DNA from: Chlamydoabsidia padenii
Taxonomy: Eukaryota; Mucoromycota; Mucoromycetes; Mucorales; Cunninghamellaceae
Direction of reading: 5' to 3'
NCBI GenBank assembly: GCA_025330725.1
Contig: JAIWND010000017.1
Span: 1 to 64,000, forward strand
DNA: 64,000 nucleotides
Under the pieces are notes generated by a model. It saw only the letters and a list, made by a program, of their open reading frames with translations, was not told the origin of the DNA and did not search any database. A program made the position numbers and the translations under genes. Shown here one piece after another: positions 1 through 14,070 of this stretch (the first letter of the stretch is position 1; each line of letters begins with the position of its first letter).

Positions 1-345
1 AAAAGAGTTTTAGATATATAGGTTTACTTTTTTTTTAACATGCTGTTTAATAAATAAATGATTCTGTATCTCTTGTTTGTTTTATAAACTAAAAACACAG
101 TCTTCACTTTATGGTAGTTGGTAGGATTCATGCAAATCAGCACCCACACCAATTGAATTCCCGCCAACTGTAAAAAAAAAAGTCGTCTTTATTAAGACAA
201 GCAAATAAAAAAAGAGTTGATGTGATGTGATGATAATAAAATGACTTTATTGATGGTGTATAAATAAGTTTTTTAAAATAAAAAAGGATGTAATGATGAT
301 AAAATGAACAACAATGATTATATAGTATAGAGTCTATAAAGTATT
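1..345. other. Intergenic, no gene seen
   Basis: AT-rich spacer downstream of the DBP10 stop codon, with A and T homopolymers. AATTGAATTCCCG at 151-163 resembles the promoter element seen elsewhere in the window and may belong to a gene beyond the left edge. No coding region is supported. Confidence 0.6.
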
Positions 346-3300
346 TTAACGCCGTCCTTTGCCTTTGCCTTTAGGAGCACGAGCCGATTTTTCCTTTCGT
401 TTACCCTTTTGCACACGAGCTTTACGAATTTGACCGGCATTCTTGAGTTCATTAGCCACGCCACGTCCACCCACCCGACGTTGACCCATGGGTGCCTTTG
501 TCCGTTTGTTGTTGTTATCACCACCCTCGTCATCTTCGCGTTTTCGTTTCTTCATTTTCTTGTCATAATCAAAGGCCAAAGGATCCAAAGGTTTAGCGTC
601 ATCTGTCTTGTTATGCTTGAATCGTCGTTGTTGTCCCTTGTGTTTGGCTGAAGGTAATTCCATTTCCCCAGTGCGTGGAATGGTGGTGCGTGTCTTTTTT
701 GTCCATTCATCAAATCGGCCGCTCTTGTACGAGGCAGGAATCAAGACACCACTTTCGGTTCGGATGAGTTTCTTGTTGTCTGAGCCGATCCCGGTTCCCT
801 TGACAAATTTGTGCTTTTTCGAGTCCCATCGCAGTTGATTTTGTTTGCTTTTGATGGTATCATTGTCGTCCCCGATCAGATCCAGTTGTGCTTGTCCGGC
901 TTGTTCCACAAAGTTGCCCGTGGTGTTCATCGCATAGCCTCGTTCGGTGTTGGCGTCCTTTTGTGTATAAGAGATGTAGAATTCTTCGTCACGGTAAGAC
1001 TTGGGTTTTTCTAATAATAATAAAAAAAAAAGAGAGAGAGAGGAAAAGGTGAGTTGAGATGGTTGTCGATTAGGGGGGGGGGACTTACTTTCTTTCTTGG
1101 AGGTCGAAAGAATGTTGAAGGTATTGGCCAATTCTTCTTCTGCCACATCTTCACCGAGATCCGTCACCGAGTCTTGTTGTTGTTGATTCTTGTTGTTTTT
1201 GGCATCTTCTTTGGCTTTTTGCACCGCTGCATCCTCCGCCGCTTCAGCTTCAGCCGTACGAGTCTTGAAGGCACCGATCATTTTTCCTACATTCTGTCGT
1301 CGTTCCCGCATCATAGAGGTGGCTGGAGTGATTTTTCTTGTTCCTCGTTGACCAACTTCAAAGATCGTTTCTGCAGGTCGGAAACCAGATATCATGTTAA
1401 TCATTTGGAGTCGTTCAAGTTCCATTGCGCTACTGTTTTCTTCATTGACTATATATATATATATATATAAAAGAAAGAGTTGGTTGATTACTTTACACAT
1501 TCTACTTTTTTTCTCTCTCTCTCTTTCTCTCACTTACCTAGTAAAGGATGTAAATCTTTCCACGCCTTTCGTTTCAGTAGTTCCTTGGCCCGAGTGTAGC
1601 TTTCAGGGGACGCCCTAGGTTTGGTCCGGTTATATAATTTGTAAGCGTTATTTGCAGTAGACACCAAGCCTTGTAATTCAGCATCGCTAGCCACCTTATT
1701 TTGAACCCATGTGACATCGTCGGCCAAAGCATCCTTGGGCATAGCACCTACAGACAGATCCCGAGTATAGTCAATTTCATCCTTTTCATTCCCAAGCACC
1801 AGAGGTCGAGTCAAAAACAATTCCAGATCCACCAAGTAAGGAAGTTCATCCGAAGTCAAAAGCGAGTAAGCCCAACCACGACGCCCAGCACGAGCAGCAC
1901 GACCCACACGATGGACAAACACCTTGGACGAGCCACAAAAGTCATAGTTGATCACATTTTCCAGAATAGGGATATCGATACCACGAGCAGCCACATCAGT
2001 TACCACCATGATATTGGTCACACCCGTTCGGAATTTTGTGATTTGGACATTACGCGCAGTTTGATCCAGTGAGCCATAGACGTATGAGACTTGATAACCA
2101 GACATGATCAAGATATTGGCGAGGTATTCAACATGATGTTTGGTGGCAGCAAAAAGAATAGTTTGGTGATCGTCTTCGGTAGCTGATTGCTTGTAGGAGG
2201 GCTTCTTTTTCTTGTTCTTCTTATCAGAGTCGTCACCACCGAGTTGAGAATGTTTTGTTGTCTTTGGTAGTTTGATCACGTTGCGTAGTAGATAGAGTAA
2301 AGCGGCTTCTTTTTCAACTTCCTTGATACAGAAGAAGGCCATCTATGAATGTATATGTTAGCAGCGTTTTTTTTTTTCTTTCTTTCTTCTATATTACTTA
2401 CTTCCAGATCCCTACTGATTTTAGTATCCACATCCAAACGCACCAGAGTAGGTTCTTGCAAACCAGCTTTGGCAAAATCCACCAGCATCTTGGGCAAGGT
2501 TGCAGAAAAGAGTAAAGTTTGACGAGTAGGAGGCAGACGAGAGAGGATTTCGTGAAGTTGAACGGCAAACCCCATTTCAAACAGACGATCGGCTTCATCA
2601 AACACAACATATTGTACCGTACGCAGATCCAATTCCATTTCCACCATCAAGTGCAGCAGACGACCAGGAGTTGCAATCACGATATCAGGATTACTTGCCA
2701 ACATACTAAATTGATCATCCAAAGAGTCACCACCCACCAAGACACAGCTTCGAAGATCAGTGTATTTGCCAAGTTCCTTGCACACCTTTTGAGTTTGGAG
2801 GGCCAGTTCACGAGAAGGGGAGAGTAAGAGAGCCCGAGCACCAACCTTGGCTGAATGTGCCTTGAGTTTTTCAAACATGGGAATCAAAAAGGCTGCCGTT
2901 TTACCAGAACCAGTACGAGCCATACCAACCACATCGTCCCCTTGAAGTACAATCGGAATACATTTTCTTTGGATTGGCGTAGGTACCTTGAAACCTTTAT
3001 GGATAATAGCTTTATAAATAGAGCTGCTAAGACCTGTTTAAAGAAATTAGTTCATATATCATATAGTCTTGTCTTGTTTTAAACTTACCCATAGATTGGA
3101 ATCCACCTGATTTCTTGTTCTTTCGATTGGCAAGGACGTTTTCGTTGGCAATAAACTTTTCTTCGTCGTCGAGGTTATCTTCATCTGAGCTATCGTCCAT
3201 GGTAATGCGTTGTGAGAGTATAGCTGGTGTTGTTTGTTGTTGAGGAGCAGTGATCGTCTTGGTCGATGTTGCTGGTCCTGTCAAAGAAGGTTTGGTGCTG

Positions 3301-3659
3301 GCCAGGTTACCAAACATATCCATTTCCAAATCAGAATCGCTGTTATCGTCCTCGTCGTTGTCGTCATTATCAATACCAGAAGATTTAAAGAGCTTCCCAG
3401 CACCTGAGACGGCAGGTACAATTTCAAAATCAGAGTCTTCGTCTTCTTCCTTGTCCTTCTTGTTGTATTTCACCTTGTGGTATTCCCGTTTCTTTAACTT
3501 TGTGTTGGAGACTTCTTTTTTCTGATCGGTCTTTTTCCCGTCCGTTGGTCGTTTGGTGAATTTATTGCCTTGATTAGGTTTGTCGTTTCTTTTAATGGAT
3601 TTGCCACCACTACGAGAATCAGACTTTGTATTCCCGTGAAGTGTTTTCTTGATCGCCAT
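346..3659 (-). CDS. DBP10: ATP-dependent DEAD-box RNA helicase, Dbp10/DDX54 type
   Basis: Nucleolar RNA helicase expected to act in large ribosomal subunit assembly. Five exons (3659-3089, 3033-2402, 2342-1538, 1448-1089, 1010-346) give 1010 residues. An acidic and lysine-rich N-terminus precedes the helicase core: Q motif with TPIQ, Walker A ARTGSGKT at about 229-236, PSREL, DEAD at 336-339, SAT, then [10 protein letters not shown] in the second RecA-like domain. The C-terminus shows the Dbp10-type tail ([23 protein letters not shown]) and ends in lysine/arginine-rich sequence fitting nucleolar localisation. The combination [14 protein letters not shown] plus this tail separates it from Drs1-like helicases. 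An in-frame ATG exists at 3827, but 3659 was preferred because the extra residues look like untranslated leader. It shares a 250-bp divergent promoter with the RhoGAP gene. Family assignment is confident; function is inferred from family. Confidence 0.93.
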
Positions 3660-3911
3660 GAATGATAAATAAGTGAAGAAGAAAGTTTCAAATAAAAAAT
3701 TGAAATTCCACTTTTCCGTCTTTTTTAAGTGTGGCTTGACCAAGCACAGGATTTTCATAAAGTGCATAGTGGCGGAACTTGAAATAATAGTAAATGGTTG
3801 GGAGACATTTAAGTGGGGCGGGTCCATTCACATTCTTCCCCTTTTCTTTTCTTTTTTTCCTGTTTTTCTACCTTTTTTTTTTTTTTTTTTTTGGACTCTA
3901 CAATTCAAACG
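3660..3911. promoter_or_regulatory. Divergent promoter between DBP10 and the F-BAR RhoGAP
   Basis: The 252 bp between the two divergent start codons hold AATTGAAATTCC at 3699-3709 (a weak match to the recurrent promoter motif) and a 20-nt T tract at 3873-3892 just before the plus-strand ATG. Assignment as promoter is positional. Confidence 0.5.
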
Positions 3912-6593
3912 ATGATAACCACAATAATGAAGCCTGATGAAATCAAGGAATCGATACAAGGCTCTCCTCAATCTCATCCCTCATCTGCTACAGTGGACAC
4001 CAAAAAGCCCGCGGATATCCTTGACCAATTGACTGACTTGGACGTAAGTATGAACAACAAAAAGGGGTATACTATTAAACATACAAACAACTTACTCTCC
4101 TTTAAACAATGTATTTAGTGTGGACTCCAATGCCTTTTGGATAAAGTGAAAGAAGATATGCAGGCAGCAAAGGTAAGTTAACAAAAAAAAAAAAAAAACG
4201 CCTTGTTATCTTTGTCAACGAATGCAATCTTTATAAAGACACTGATATCTTCCCCTTGGGTATTTTTATAGGACGCTAGTTTCTTTTTAAAGAAACGAGC
4301 AGCTATTGAAGAAGAATATGGCAAACAAATGATAAAACTCTCTCAAACGATATCAGAAACCTTTGACAAGTCGCATCCAAGATCGGGGTAACAAAACGGG
4401 AAAAAAAAAGAGATGATGGGATATTGATTGTTTTTAGGTTTGGGATAATCAGGAAAGGGACAAGTATCTTTAACCAACTCTTCATTTTATTTTTTATTTT
4501 ATTTTATGTATATGTATATATGTAAATATGTAAACAATAGAACATATGGTGATGCCTGGATATCAATGCTCAAGGTTCATGAAACAATAGGTGACCAAAG
4601 GATTAAATTCGCTAGCAACATTACTGAAGTAGCGGACGATTTGCAACTGTTGTACAAAGATACCGAAAGAGGAAGAAAACAGGTAAACAACCATACTTGT
4701 TCAGATGTCATGAATGTATGACAATTTGAAACTCATCTACTATTTCCTTTAAATATCATATCATACTTAGGCCAAGGATACTGGTGGAAAATATGAAAAG
4801 ATGTTGGGCGATGCTGATACTTCTTTGGAAAAGGTAGGTAAAACAAGAACAAAAAAAAAAATTGAGTCTAACAACATGGCTTGATTACAACACTTTGTTA
4901 TAATAGATAAAGCAAAAGTATGAATTACAAAGCGAAGACTGGGAACGTGCTATCTTACAGAAAAACAACGATCCACTGCATGTTCCCAAAAAAGGATTAT
5001 TCAAAAACACCAAAACTCAAGCACAGGTAACCCGATTGATAAACTATTTATCCTACTATACTCATACACTTTAATCATTTTATATAGTTGAATAGAATGG
5101 AGGAAGAAGCAAGATATAAAGCAACTATGGCGGATAAACACTATCGACAACAACTACAAGTAACCAATGCATCTCGACAAGAATACTTCCAAATCCACCT
5201 ACCAAAGATACTAGCTGTATGTGAAAGAAAGAAAAAAAAAAAAAGGTCAACATGGATAAGTTATATATTTATAATCAACTCTTTTTATTTTATTTTTTTG
5301 TATATTTATTCAGGAACTTAAAGCTGTGGGAGATGAATGTTGTGTGGCTTTACGGTATCAATTGGCTCGATATGCTTACATATATGAAGAAGCTTTGGCT
5401 GCTGATGGGATTGCTTTGGATAATGATGATGGTAAGAAGAAGATGAAGAAAAGGCGAGGGAGGGAGGAAGCAAGCAAATCAGTTGATGGATACTCACATT
5501 CATCACTTTTTTGTATGGCATAGGACTAGGATTACGCTCATTGACAGAAAATATCGACAAGGATTCTGATTTGATTCAATATATTAACTCTTATCATGGA
5601 CGATCTGGCAAAGTACAAAAGAACGACATACAGTACAAGGAATATAGTATGGTATGTAACAAGGAAGGCAAAGGGGATTATTTGTATATTAATTTTTTTT
5701 TTTTTTTTTAGTCTGTCGCCTCACCAATGAACAACTCTACCAACCCAAATCCTGTGTTTGGTACTGATTTAAATACTCTGATGGCTCGTGATCAACAAGA
5801 AGTCCCATGGATCTTACGCAAATGTGCCGAAGCGGTGGAAATGTATGGGCTAAATGTGGTTGGTATATATCGCCTATCTGGAACCAATAGTCAAATCCAA
5901 AAACTGAAAGCAGCTTTTGACCGAGGTAAGTAGAGGGCGTTGGGGGGAGTCATGCGTTGATGACTTTATTTACTTGTCTCTTTTACTGTTATTATAGACT
6001 GCACTGGTATCAATCTCAATTCTGAAGAATACATCTCCGACATCAACAATATCACCAGTGTCTTGAAGCTTTGGTTTCGCGAACTACCTGACCCGTTGTT
6101 CCCACGAGCCGCCTATCAACACTTTTTAAATGCTGCTAGTAAGTCTTTTTTAAAAAAAAAACATGAAAAAGGATCATATACTAATCATGTTTTTGATACG
6201 TAGAAATTGAAGATGATAATATGCGTGTGCTTGGACTACATACAGTGATTAACGATTTACCCGATGCTCATTATGCTACTCTAAAGTATTTGATGTGTCA
6301 TCTTGACAAGTAAGTTGCAGGAATAGAATAGGGGAGGGATGTTGAATCAACTAATTCACATTGTATTGATTAGGATTCAAAAGCATCAGCGATATAATAA
6401 GATGGGTGCCTCCAACCTAGCGACTATATTTGGCATGACTTTGATGGGGAACGAACCTGGTGGTGGAATTGCAAGTAATCTTCAACCCATGGTGAATCAA
6501 GATAATCAACGATTTACTGAAACTCAATGGCAGGTCAAGGTGGTCCAGACTATTCTTGAAAACTATGCACTGATCTTTGAAACAGAATCATAA
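3912..6593 (+). CDS. RGD1: F-BAR and RhoGAP domain protein (Rgd1-like)
   Basis: Predicted Rho GTPase-activating protein that binds curved membrane through an F-BAR domain, linking cortical membrane to Rho signalling and polarised growth. Thirteen short exons (3912-4043, 4119-4172, 4272-4387, 4541-4682, 4771-4833, 4907-5026, 5088-5216, 5314-5431, 5524-5651, 5712-5925, 5998-6138, 6204-6309, 6374-6593) give 560 residues. The N-terminal half is the coiled F-BAR region (KRAAIEEEYGKQM, WISMLKVHETIGDQR). The C-terminal third is RhoGAP: IPxIL-type start VPWILRKC, arginine finger in GIYRLSG at R388, KLWFRELPDPLF, NKMGASNLATIFG. Both domains match Rgd1 in order and overall size. Start is the ATG giving MITTIMKPDE; the second in-frame ATG is only five codons on. 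Rho target specificity cannot be read from the sequence. Confidence 0.92.
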
Positions 6594-7301
6594 TGTATTG
6601 ATCATGCTGTCTCCTCTTCATTTTGGAATAGAACTATTTTTCCCCTTCTTCCATACACACACACCCTTGTTTATATCCGTATAGTTATCTTTTTTTTTTA
6701 TATATATATATAATCTTAATAAACGCTCAGGACGCACTCTACTTTACTCTGTGTAACAAAAAATAGTATACTTACATATATGCTGGATAATAAAATGCTG
6801 CTGTAGAAGGGGTGCCTATAATATGTTGATGATTAAAATAGTACAACTGTGGGGGGACACTACACCTTTATGTCAGTTAGGGCAAGCTAAAGGGAGAGTC
6901 ATGTCGGAATTTAAATAATTGGAATCGGAGTTTTATAATTGCATGAAAATCGTACAAAGGTCTTTAACCCAAAGTCAATCACCAATGGGATTCACATAGT
7001 TTTAGTTTGTTGAGCAACCATCCATCCATGAATACCTTTATTTCCATAATCACTTCCCATAAACCCATTCCATATATTGGATCAAGACAGGTAGAATAAT
7101 TGTTTTTATTGACATGTTATATAGACAGTTCGTTTCTAAAAAGGGTGATTTAAAGTACTTGATTGTCAAATAAAGAGGCAAATATACTAACCTAATGAAT
7201 ATAATGAGTATGAAGGGGAATGATGATGATGATGATGATGATGACTAATGATTATGATAAGTTGTTGTAGGAGGAGGAGGAGAAGGTGGCACAGAGAACT
7301 T
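6594..7301. other. Intergenic, convergent 3' ends
   Basis: About 700 bp between the stop codons of the RhoGAP gene (+) and FUR1 (-). AATAAA-like sequences occur shortly after the RhoGAP stop. A TGA-unit microsatellite lies near 7221-7243. No coding region is supported. Confidence 0.6.
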
Positions 7302-8280
<979 letters not shown>

Positions 8281-8753
8281 GGTAGGAAAAACTAAGGGAA
8301 GTAGGAAGGAAAGAAAGAAAAGATATAAAAAAAAAAAAAGAGGCTGGAGATAAAATATATATTCGTGGGAAGAAACAATAACCTCGTGACTTTTTTTTTT
8401 TTTTTTTTTTAGTTCATCCATCATCAATGCAAAAGAATACATGAATGATTGATACGATTGTTACACTTACTTTCATTGTACTTCACTTTAATCAAAGGAT
8501 ATGGATGTCTATTATCGCTATAGTTGAGGTTGTCAAGCCCACTTATGCGATAACTGTTTACCTGCCACAAGGCATACCCGAACGAAGCCGAAGAAAGCAA
8601 AAATAGGGGCAGTAGATTCAAACGCCGCTTAAAAAGACATCCGCTTGGGATCCAGGTCCATTCACTTTTGTTCCGTTCACGTTATCGATAGCTGATACCT
8701 TGGTTACTCTTGTCGTAATAAATTCAAAGCCCTGTATTATTCATTACTATTGT

Positions 8754-8791
<38 letters not shown>

Positions 8792-8974
8792 TGATTTTAA
8801 AACTGGGATACATTGGGTCATGCATCGTCATGAGCAAATCGGCTCTCCGTTATTTTCAAATCCCGTCGTGGGCTGACGTGGACCAAAGATTTCAAAAAAA
8901 AAAAAAAAAAAATGAAACGCGCAAGTTTTCCTTCCCTTCTTCTTCTTTTCATACATCAATCCAACAATAAACGA
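8281..8974. other. Divergent intergenic region FUR1/RPT6
   Basis: About 700 bp between divergent starts. It contains A/T homopolymers (T tract at 8391-8410, A tract near 8759-8784, A tract before 8912) and the promoter motif at 8853-8865. No coding region is supported. Confidence 0.6.
8853..8865 (+). promoter_or_regulatory. Recurrent promoter motif upstream of RPT6
   Basis: TTTTCAAATCCCG, 110 bp upstream of the RPT6 ATG. One of the clearest instances of the element repeated in front of many genes in this window. Function is inferred from position only. Confidence 0.5.
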
Positions 8975-10575
<1,601 letters not shown>

Positions 10576-10889
10576 GGGGTTTATATATACAACTTTGGAA
10601 CAACAATCTTTTAATCTTATTACAATTAGTTATAGTTTACTTTTTATTTATGGATTCAAAAATAAATAATGTTGTTGTCTTTTTATTATAAATGTGTGTG
10701 TGATTCATGCAATTTTCGGATACCGCTTTCCCTCATTAAACAGACAATACAATAGATTAACCACCATTTTTATTATTGTAAAAGGTATGGTTTTAGAGCT
10801 TTTTTTTTTTTTTTTTAATATGATTACTATTACTACTATTACTAAACTACTATAATTTTATCATTATTTGTCCCTTTGTATCATATTCA
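10576..10889. other. Intergenic, convergent 3' ends
   Basis: Short AT-rich spacer between the RPT6 stop and the stop of the Tim17-like gene, with AATAAA-like sites near 10660 and a 16-nt T tract near 10800. Nothing coding is seen. Confidence 0.6.
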
Positions 10890-11798
10890 TCAATTTGTAT
10901 TCCCATTGTTGTGTCCAGCCTGTTGATTACTTTGTCGCATTTCCCGTTCAATTTGTTGTATATCTTCTTCAAGTGTTTTGAGCTTAGCATCCAAAAGAGC
11001 ATTGTATTCGTCATTAGAGAGTTTTCGGATAGGTGACCAAGAAGGAATCACGATAGCATCCCAGATGCTTTTAGTGGGGATATCTTGATCAGCTGGAAGA
11101 TCGAGGAGACCGCTTTGGACAATGGTATCTTGTCGCCATCGATTCGCTGCAGAGTAAATCCATTGACCCCCCGTACAGATCGTCCCGAATAGTACACATC
11201 CAGGTAAAACTCCTCTAGAGCCACCTATACGGACCAAAAAAAAAACAAGTGTTAGTTTACACCTTCTTTTTGGACAAGCACTTTATTATACTTACGAAAG
11301 GCGGCAGATAAGAGTCCACCGGTAGTTACACCAGCCATCGCACTACTAACAAGATCATCTATATCGCGAGTTTCTGAATCCTTGAGTCCATAAACAGGAT
11401 TTTGTTTACGTTGGTATGAGAGGAATGATTCGCGGATGACTATTAAAGCAAGTAAAACACATGTTAAAATAAAAGTTTTGATTATTACCACCGACACCTA
11501 CCCACGTTGACAACTTACTAAAAAACGTAGCACCAAAGACACCACAATTCACCCCGGTTGATGTAGCATAAGCTTTGACTGAGCCATTCTTGAGTACAGC
11601 AAGAGTGGCCCCTGTTGTTGCACCCGCTAATACTATAACATGTGTCGCACACAAAAATAGAGAATTGAGGGTGAGAAACAGACCATGAGTATTACCTATT
11701 ATTTAAAACATTCGTCTGTTTTTTTTTTTTTCTTTTACCTTACCTGATAGACCAGTCCCAATGAATATATGTTGAGATATTTCTTTGTTGTTTGACAT
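10890..11798 (-). CDS. Tim17/Tim22/Tim23-like (PRAT) membrane protein
   Basis: Four exons (11798-11744, 11632-11519, 11439-11296, 11224-10890) give 215 residues. Several glycine/alanine-rich hydrophobic segments are visible: IFIGTGLSVLAGATTGATLAVL, GVNCGVFGATFFIIRE, LVSSAMAGVTTGGLL and GVLPGCVLFGTICTGGQWIY. The stretch RDIDDLVSSAMAGVTTGG matches the spacing of the PRAT signature (R-x3-D then a GxxxG pair), pointing to the Tim17/22/23 superfamily of mitochondrial inner-membrane proteins. A soluble coiled C-terminus (ALLDAKLKTLEEDIQQIEREM) follows and is not typical of the core translocase subunits, so it is more likely an accessory or orphan member than Tim17, Tim22 or Tim23 themselves. Mitochondrial location is inferred from family. 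Confidence 0.8.
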
Positions 11799-12793
11799 TT
11801 ATGAATGGTGGGCAAGACGAAGGGAGAGGGGAACCCGCTTTTTTTTTCTTTTGGAACATTGCATTTTTCAAATGCCGACTTTTCGGACCCCAAGTGTGGC
11901 TTAACAGACTGATCACAGATAGCATTGACTAGTAAGATGGATGTTTTTTGAGTCATAGATGTTCTTAAAATTATGATTTATGCTTATTGATTATGAATAG
12001 GTTTTTTTTGTGTTATGGAGTTGCGGCTCTATCGGATATAAAAGGGTTCCTTGACTCGATGCTCTGCTAGCGGAATTTGAATTGTTTTTTTCAGTCGTGT
12101 GGGAAGATTTGCTGTTGTCAAAGGCAGCATTGATCATGCCTGGTGTCACCTTTTATACTATGCTCACACCCATTAGTGCATGTTTATGCAAAAGGTACGA
12201 TATAATATGCAGTGGTATATACCCCAGTTTGATTGGATCAACTACTGAGAGCAAGATTAACACACACAAAAAAAAAAAAAAAAAAAACGTCATCCCTTTC
12301 TACTTGGTGGCTACCAAGCACTGGCCCTGTTCTCATCAAAAAAGAAAGAGACTACGTAATGATGATCACTGTTCCTTTAGGGTCATGAGTCAAATGAATT
12401 CCGGTTACTCTTACCCTTTTAGGGAGGATGATGGCTGGCGGTATTTCAATTTACCATTGTATCAAGTTGGGCCATTGAAAAAAGAGAAAAGGAGAGATCC
12501 AATGACAATTCACATGATTGATTGAAACATTGAGTAACAGTTATCTTGTTTTCAGGTACCCGAAATTCATCTACATCGGCGTTCAACCTGCCATCTTTTT
12601 TAATGCGGGGAACAAAAATCAGTCATCTGATCGACTATAAAATTGTTGTGGGAGCGGGGGGGAGATTTTCAACTTTCTTTCCCTTCTCTTTTTTTTTTTT
12701 TTTTTCTTCCCAAATCCTATTGTATACAATTTATTAACCCTCTTACCCCATCACTGCTCCTTTCCTCTTCTTCTTCTTCTTTTTATTATTATT
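11799..12793. other. Divergent intergenic region, 1 kb
   Basis: Between the Tim17-like start (-) and the M16 peptidase start (+). TTTTTCAAATGCCG near 11865-11876 and CGGAATTTGAATTG at 12071-12084 are variants of the recurrent promoter motif. TATAAAAGGG sits near 12039 and CTATAAAATTG near 12635. The second motif and its TATA-like box lie about 700 bp from the peptidase ATG and may serve an unrecognised transcript. An open frame from 12082 lacks an ATG start and family features and was not called. Confidence 0.5.
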
Positions 12794-14039
12794 ATGGTTG
12801 CCTGCTTGAATGAAGAATGGATTCTTTCACCAGATGCTACTCACCAAGTCTTCACAAAACCTTTGGAAACACCGGCAAACGATAACCGTCAGTATCGGCT
12901 GATACGATTAACGAATCAACTTCAGGTGCTGGTCATTAGTGATCCTGAAACAGATCGTGCTAGTGCTGCTCTTGACGTCCATGTTGGTAACCTCAGCGAT
13001 CCTGTAAGTGATACAGTATTGCCACTAAATGTGCTGTGACTAACAGTTTGCTTCTGACTTTTTCTTTTTAGGATAACTTGCAAGGCCTGGCTCACTTCTG
13101 TGAACACTTGCTATTCATGGGAACCGAGAAATACCCAAAGGAAAATGACTATTACTCTTATCTATCTGAACATTCTGGTAAGAAAAGAAATTGGCAATGT
13201 GTGTGTCTATATGATATTAAATATTTTTTGGATTTATCATAGGTTACGCAAATGCATGGACTGGATCAGAAAATACCAATTATTACTTTGAAGTGGGTCA
13301 CCAATGGCTAGAAGGCGCTCTGGATCGATTTGCTCACTTTTTCATTGATCCTTTATTTGCGGACTCTTGTACTGAACGAGAACTACGGGCGGTGGACTCT
13401 GGTAAATCACAATCCAAATGGTCATGAATTATGAACTGATCTCATTTACTTTACATAGAACACAAGAAGAATCTTCAATCTGACTCTTGGAGAGTCGCAC
13501 AGGTGGAAAAATCTTTGACGAATCCTAATCACCCTTGGCATAAATTTGAAACTGGTAATCTGGAGACACTCATGGAAACACCTAAACGACTTGGATTGGA
13601 TATTCGCAATGAATTGTTGAAATTTCATCATGACTACTACTCGGCTAATATCATGAAGCTTTGTATTCTTGGTCAAGGTAATTGAAACCCATAATGTATG
13701 TAATACTAACTATGCTTTATAGAGTCTTTGGATAAACTTACTGAATGGGTTGTAGAAAAGTTTTCGGATGTCCGCGACAAAAACATTAGTGTCCCTACCT
13801 ATCCTGGCCACCCATTAACACAGAATGAACTCATGGTAAGAGTTCTTTGATGAAGGATTAAAATAATCGCTAATCGCTTTTTTATATTAGAAACAAATCT
13901 TTGTTAAGTCTGTCAAACATAATCATCTATTGGAAATCACCTTCCCATTTCCTGATCAAACCCCTTATTTTGGAAGCCAGGTAAGCCAGTGGATGGGTAT
14001 ATTTTTTTTTTAATGCTCTTACTAACCTTCCCTCTCTCC

Positions 14040-14070
<31 letters not shown>

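Noticed and set aside
7221..7243. Short direct repeats considered as a CRISPR-like array
   Set aside because: Simple TGA microsatellite without spacers; CRISPR arrays are not expected in a fungal nuclear genome and none was seen elsewhere.
12082..12525. 147-codon plus-strand frame upstream of STE23
   Set aside because: No ATG at its start, contains a lysine run from an A tract, and shows no recognised family; not supported as a gene.
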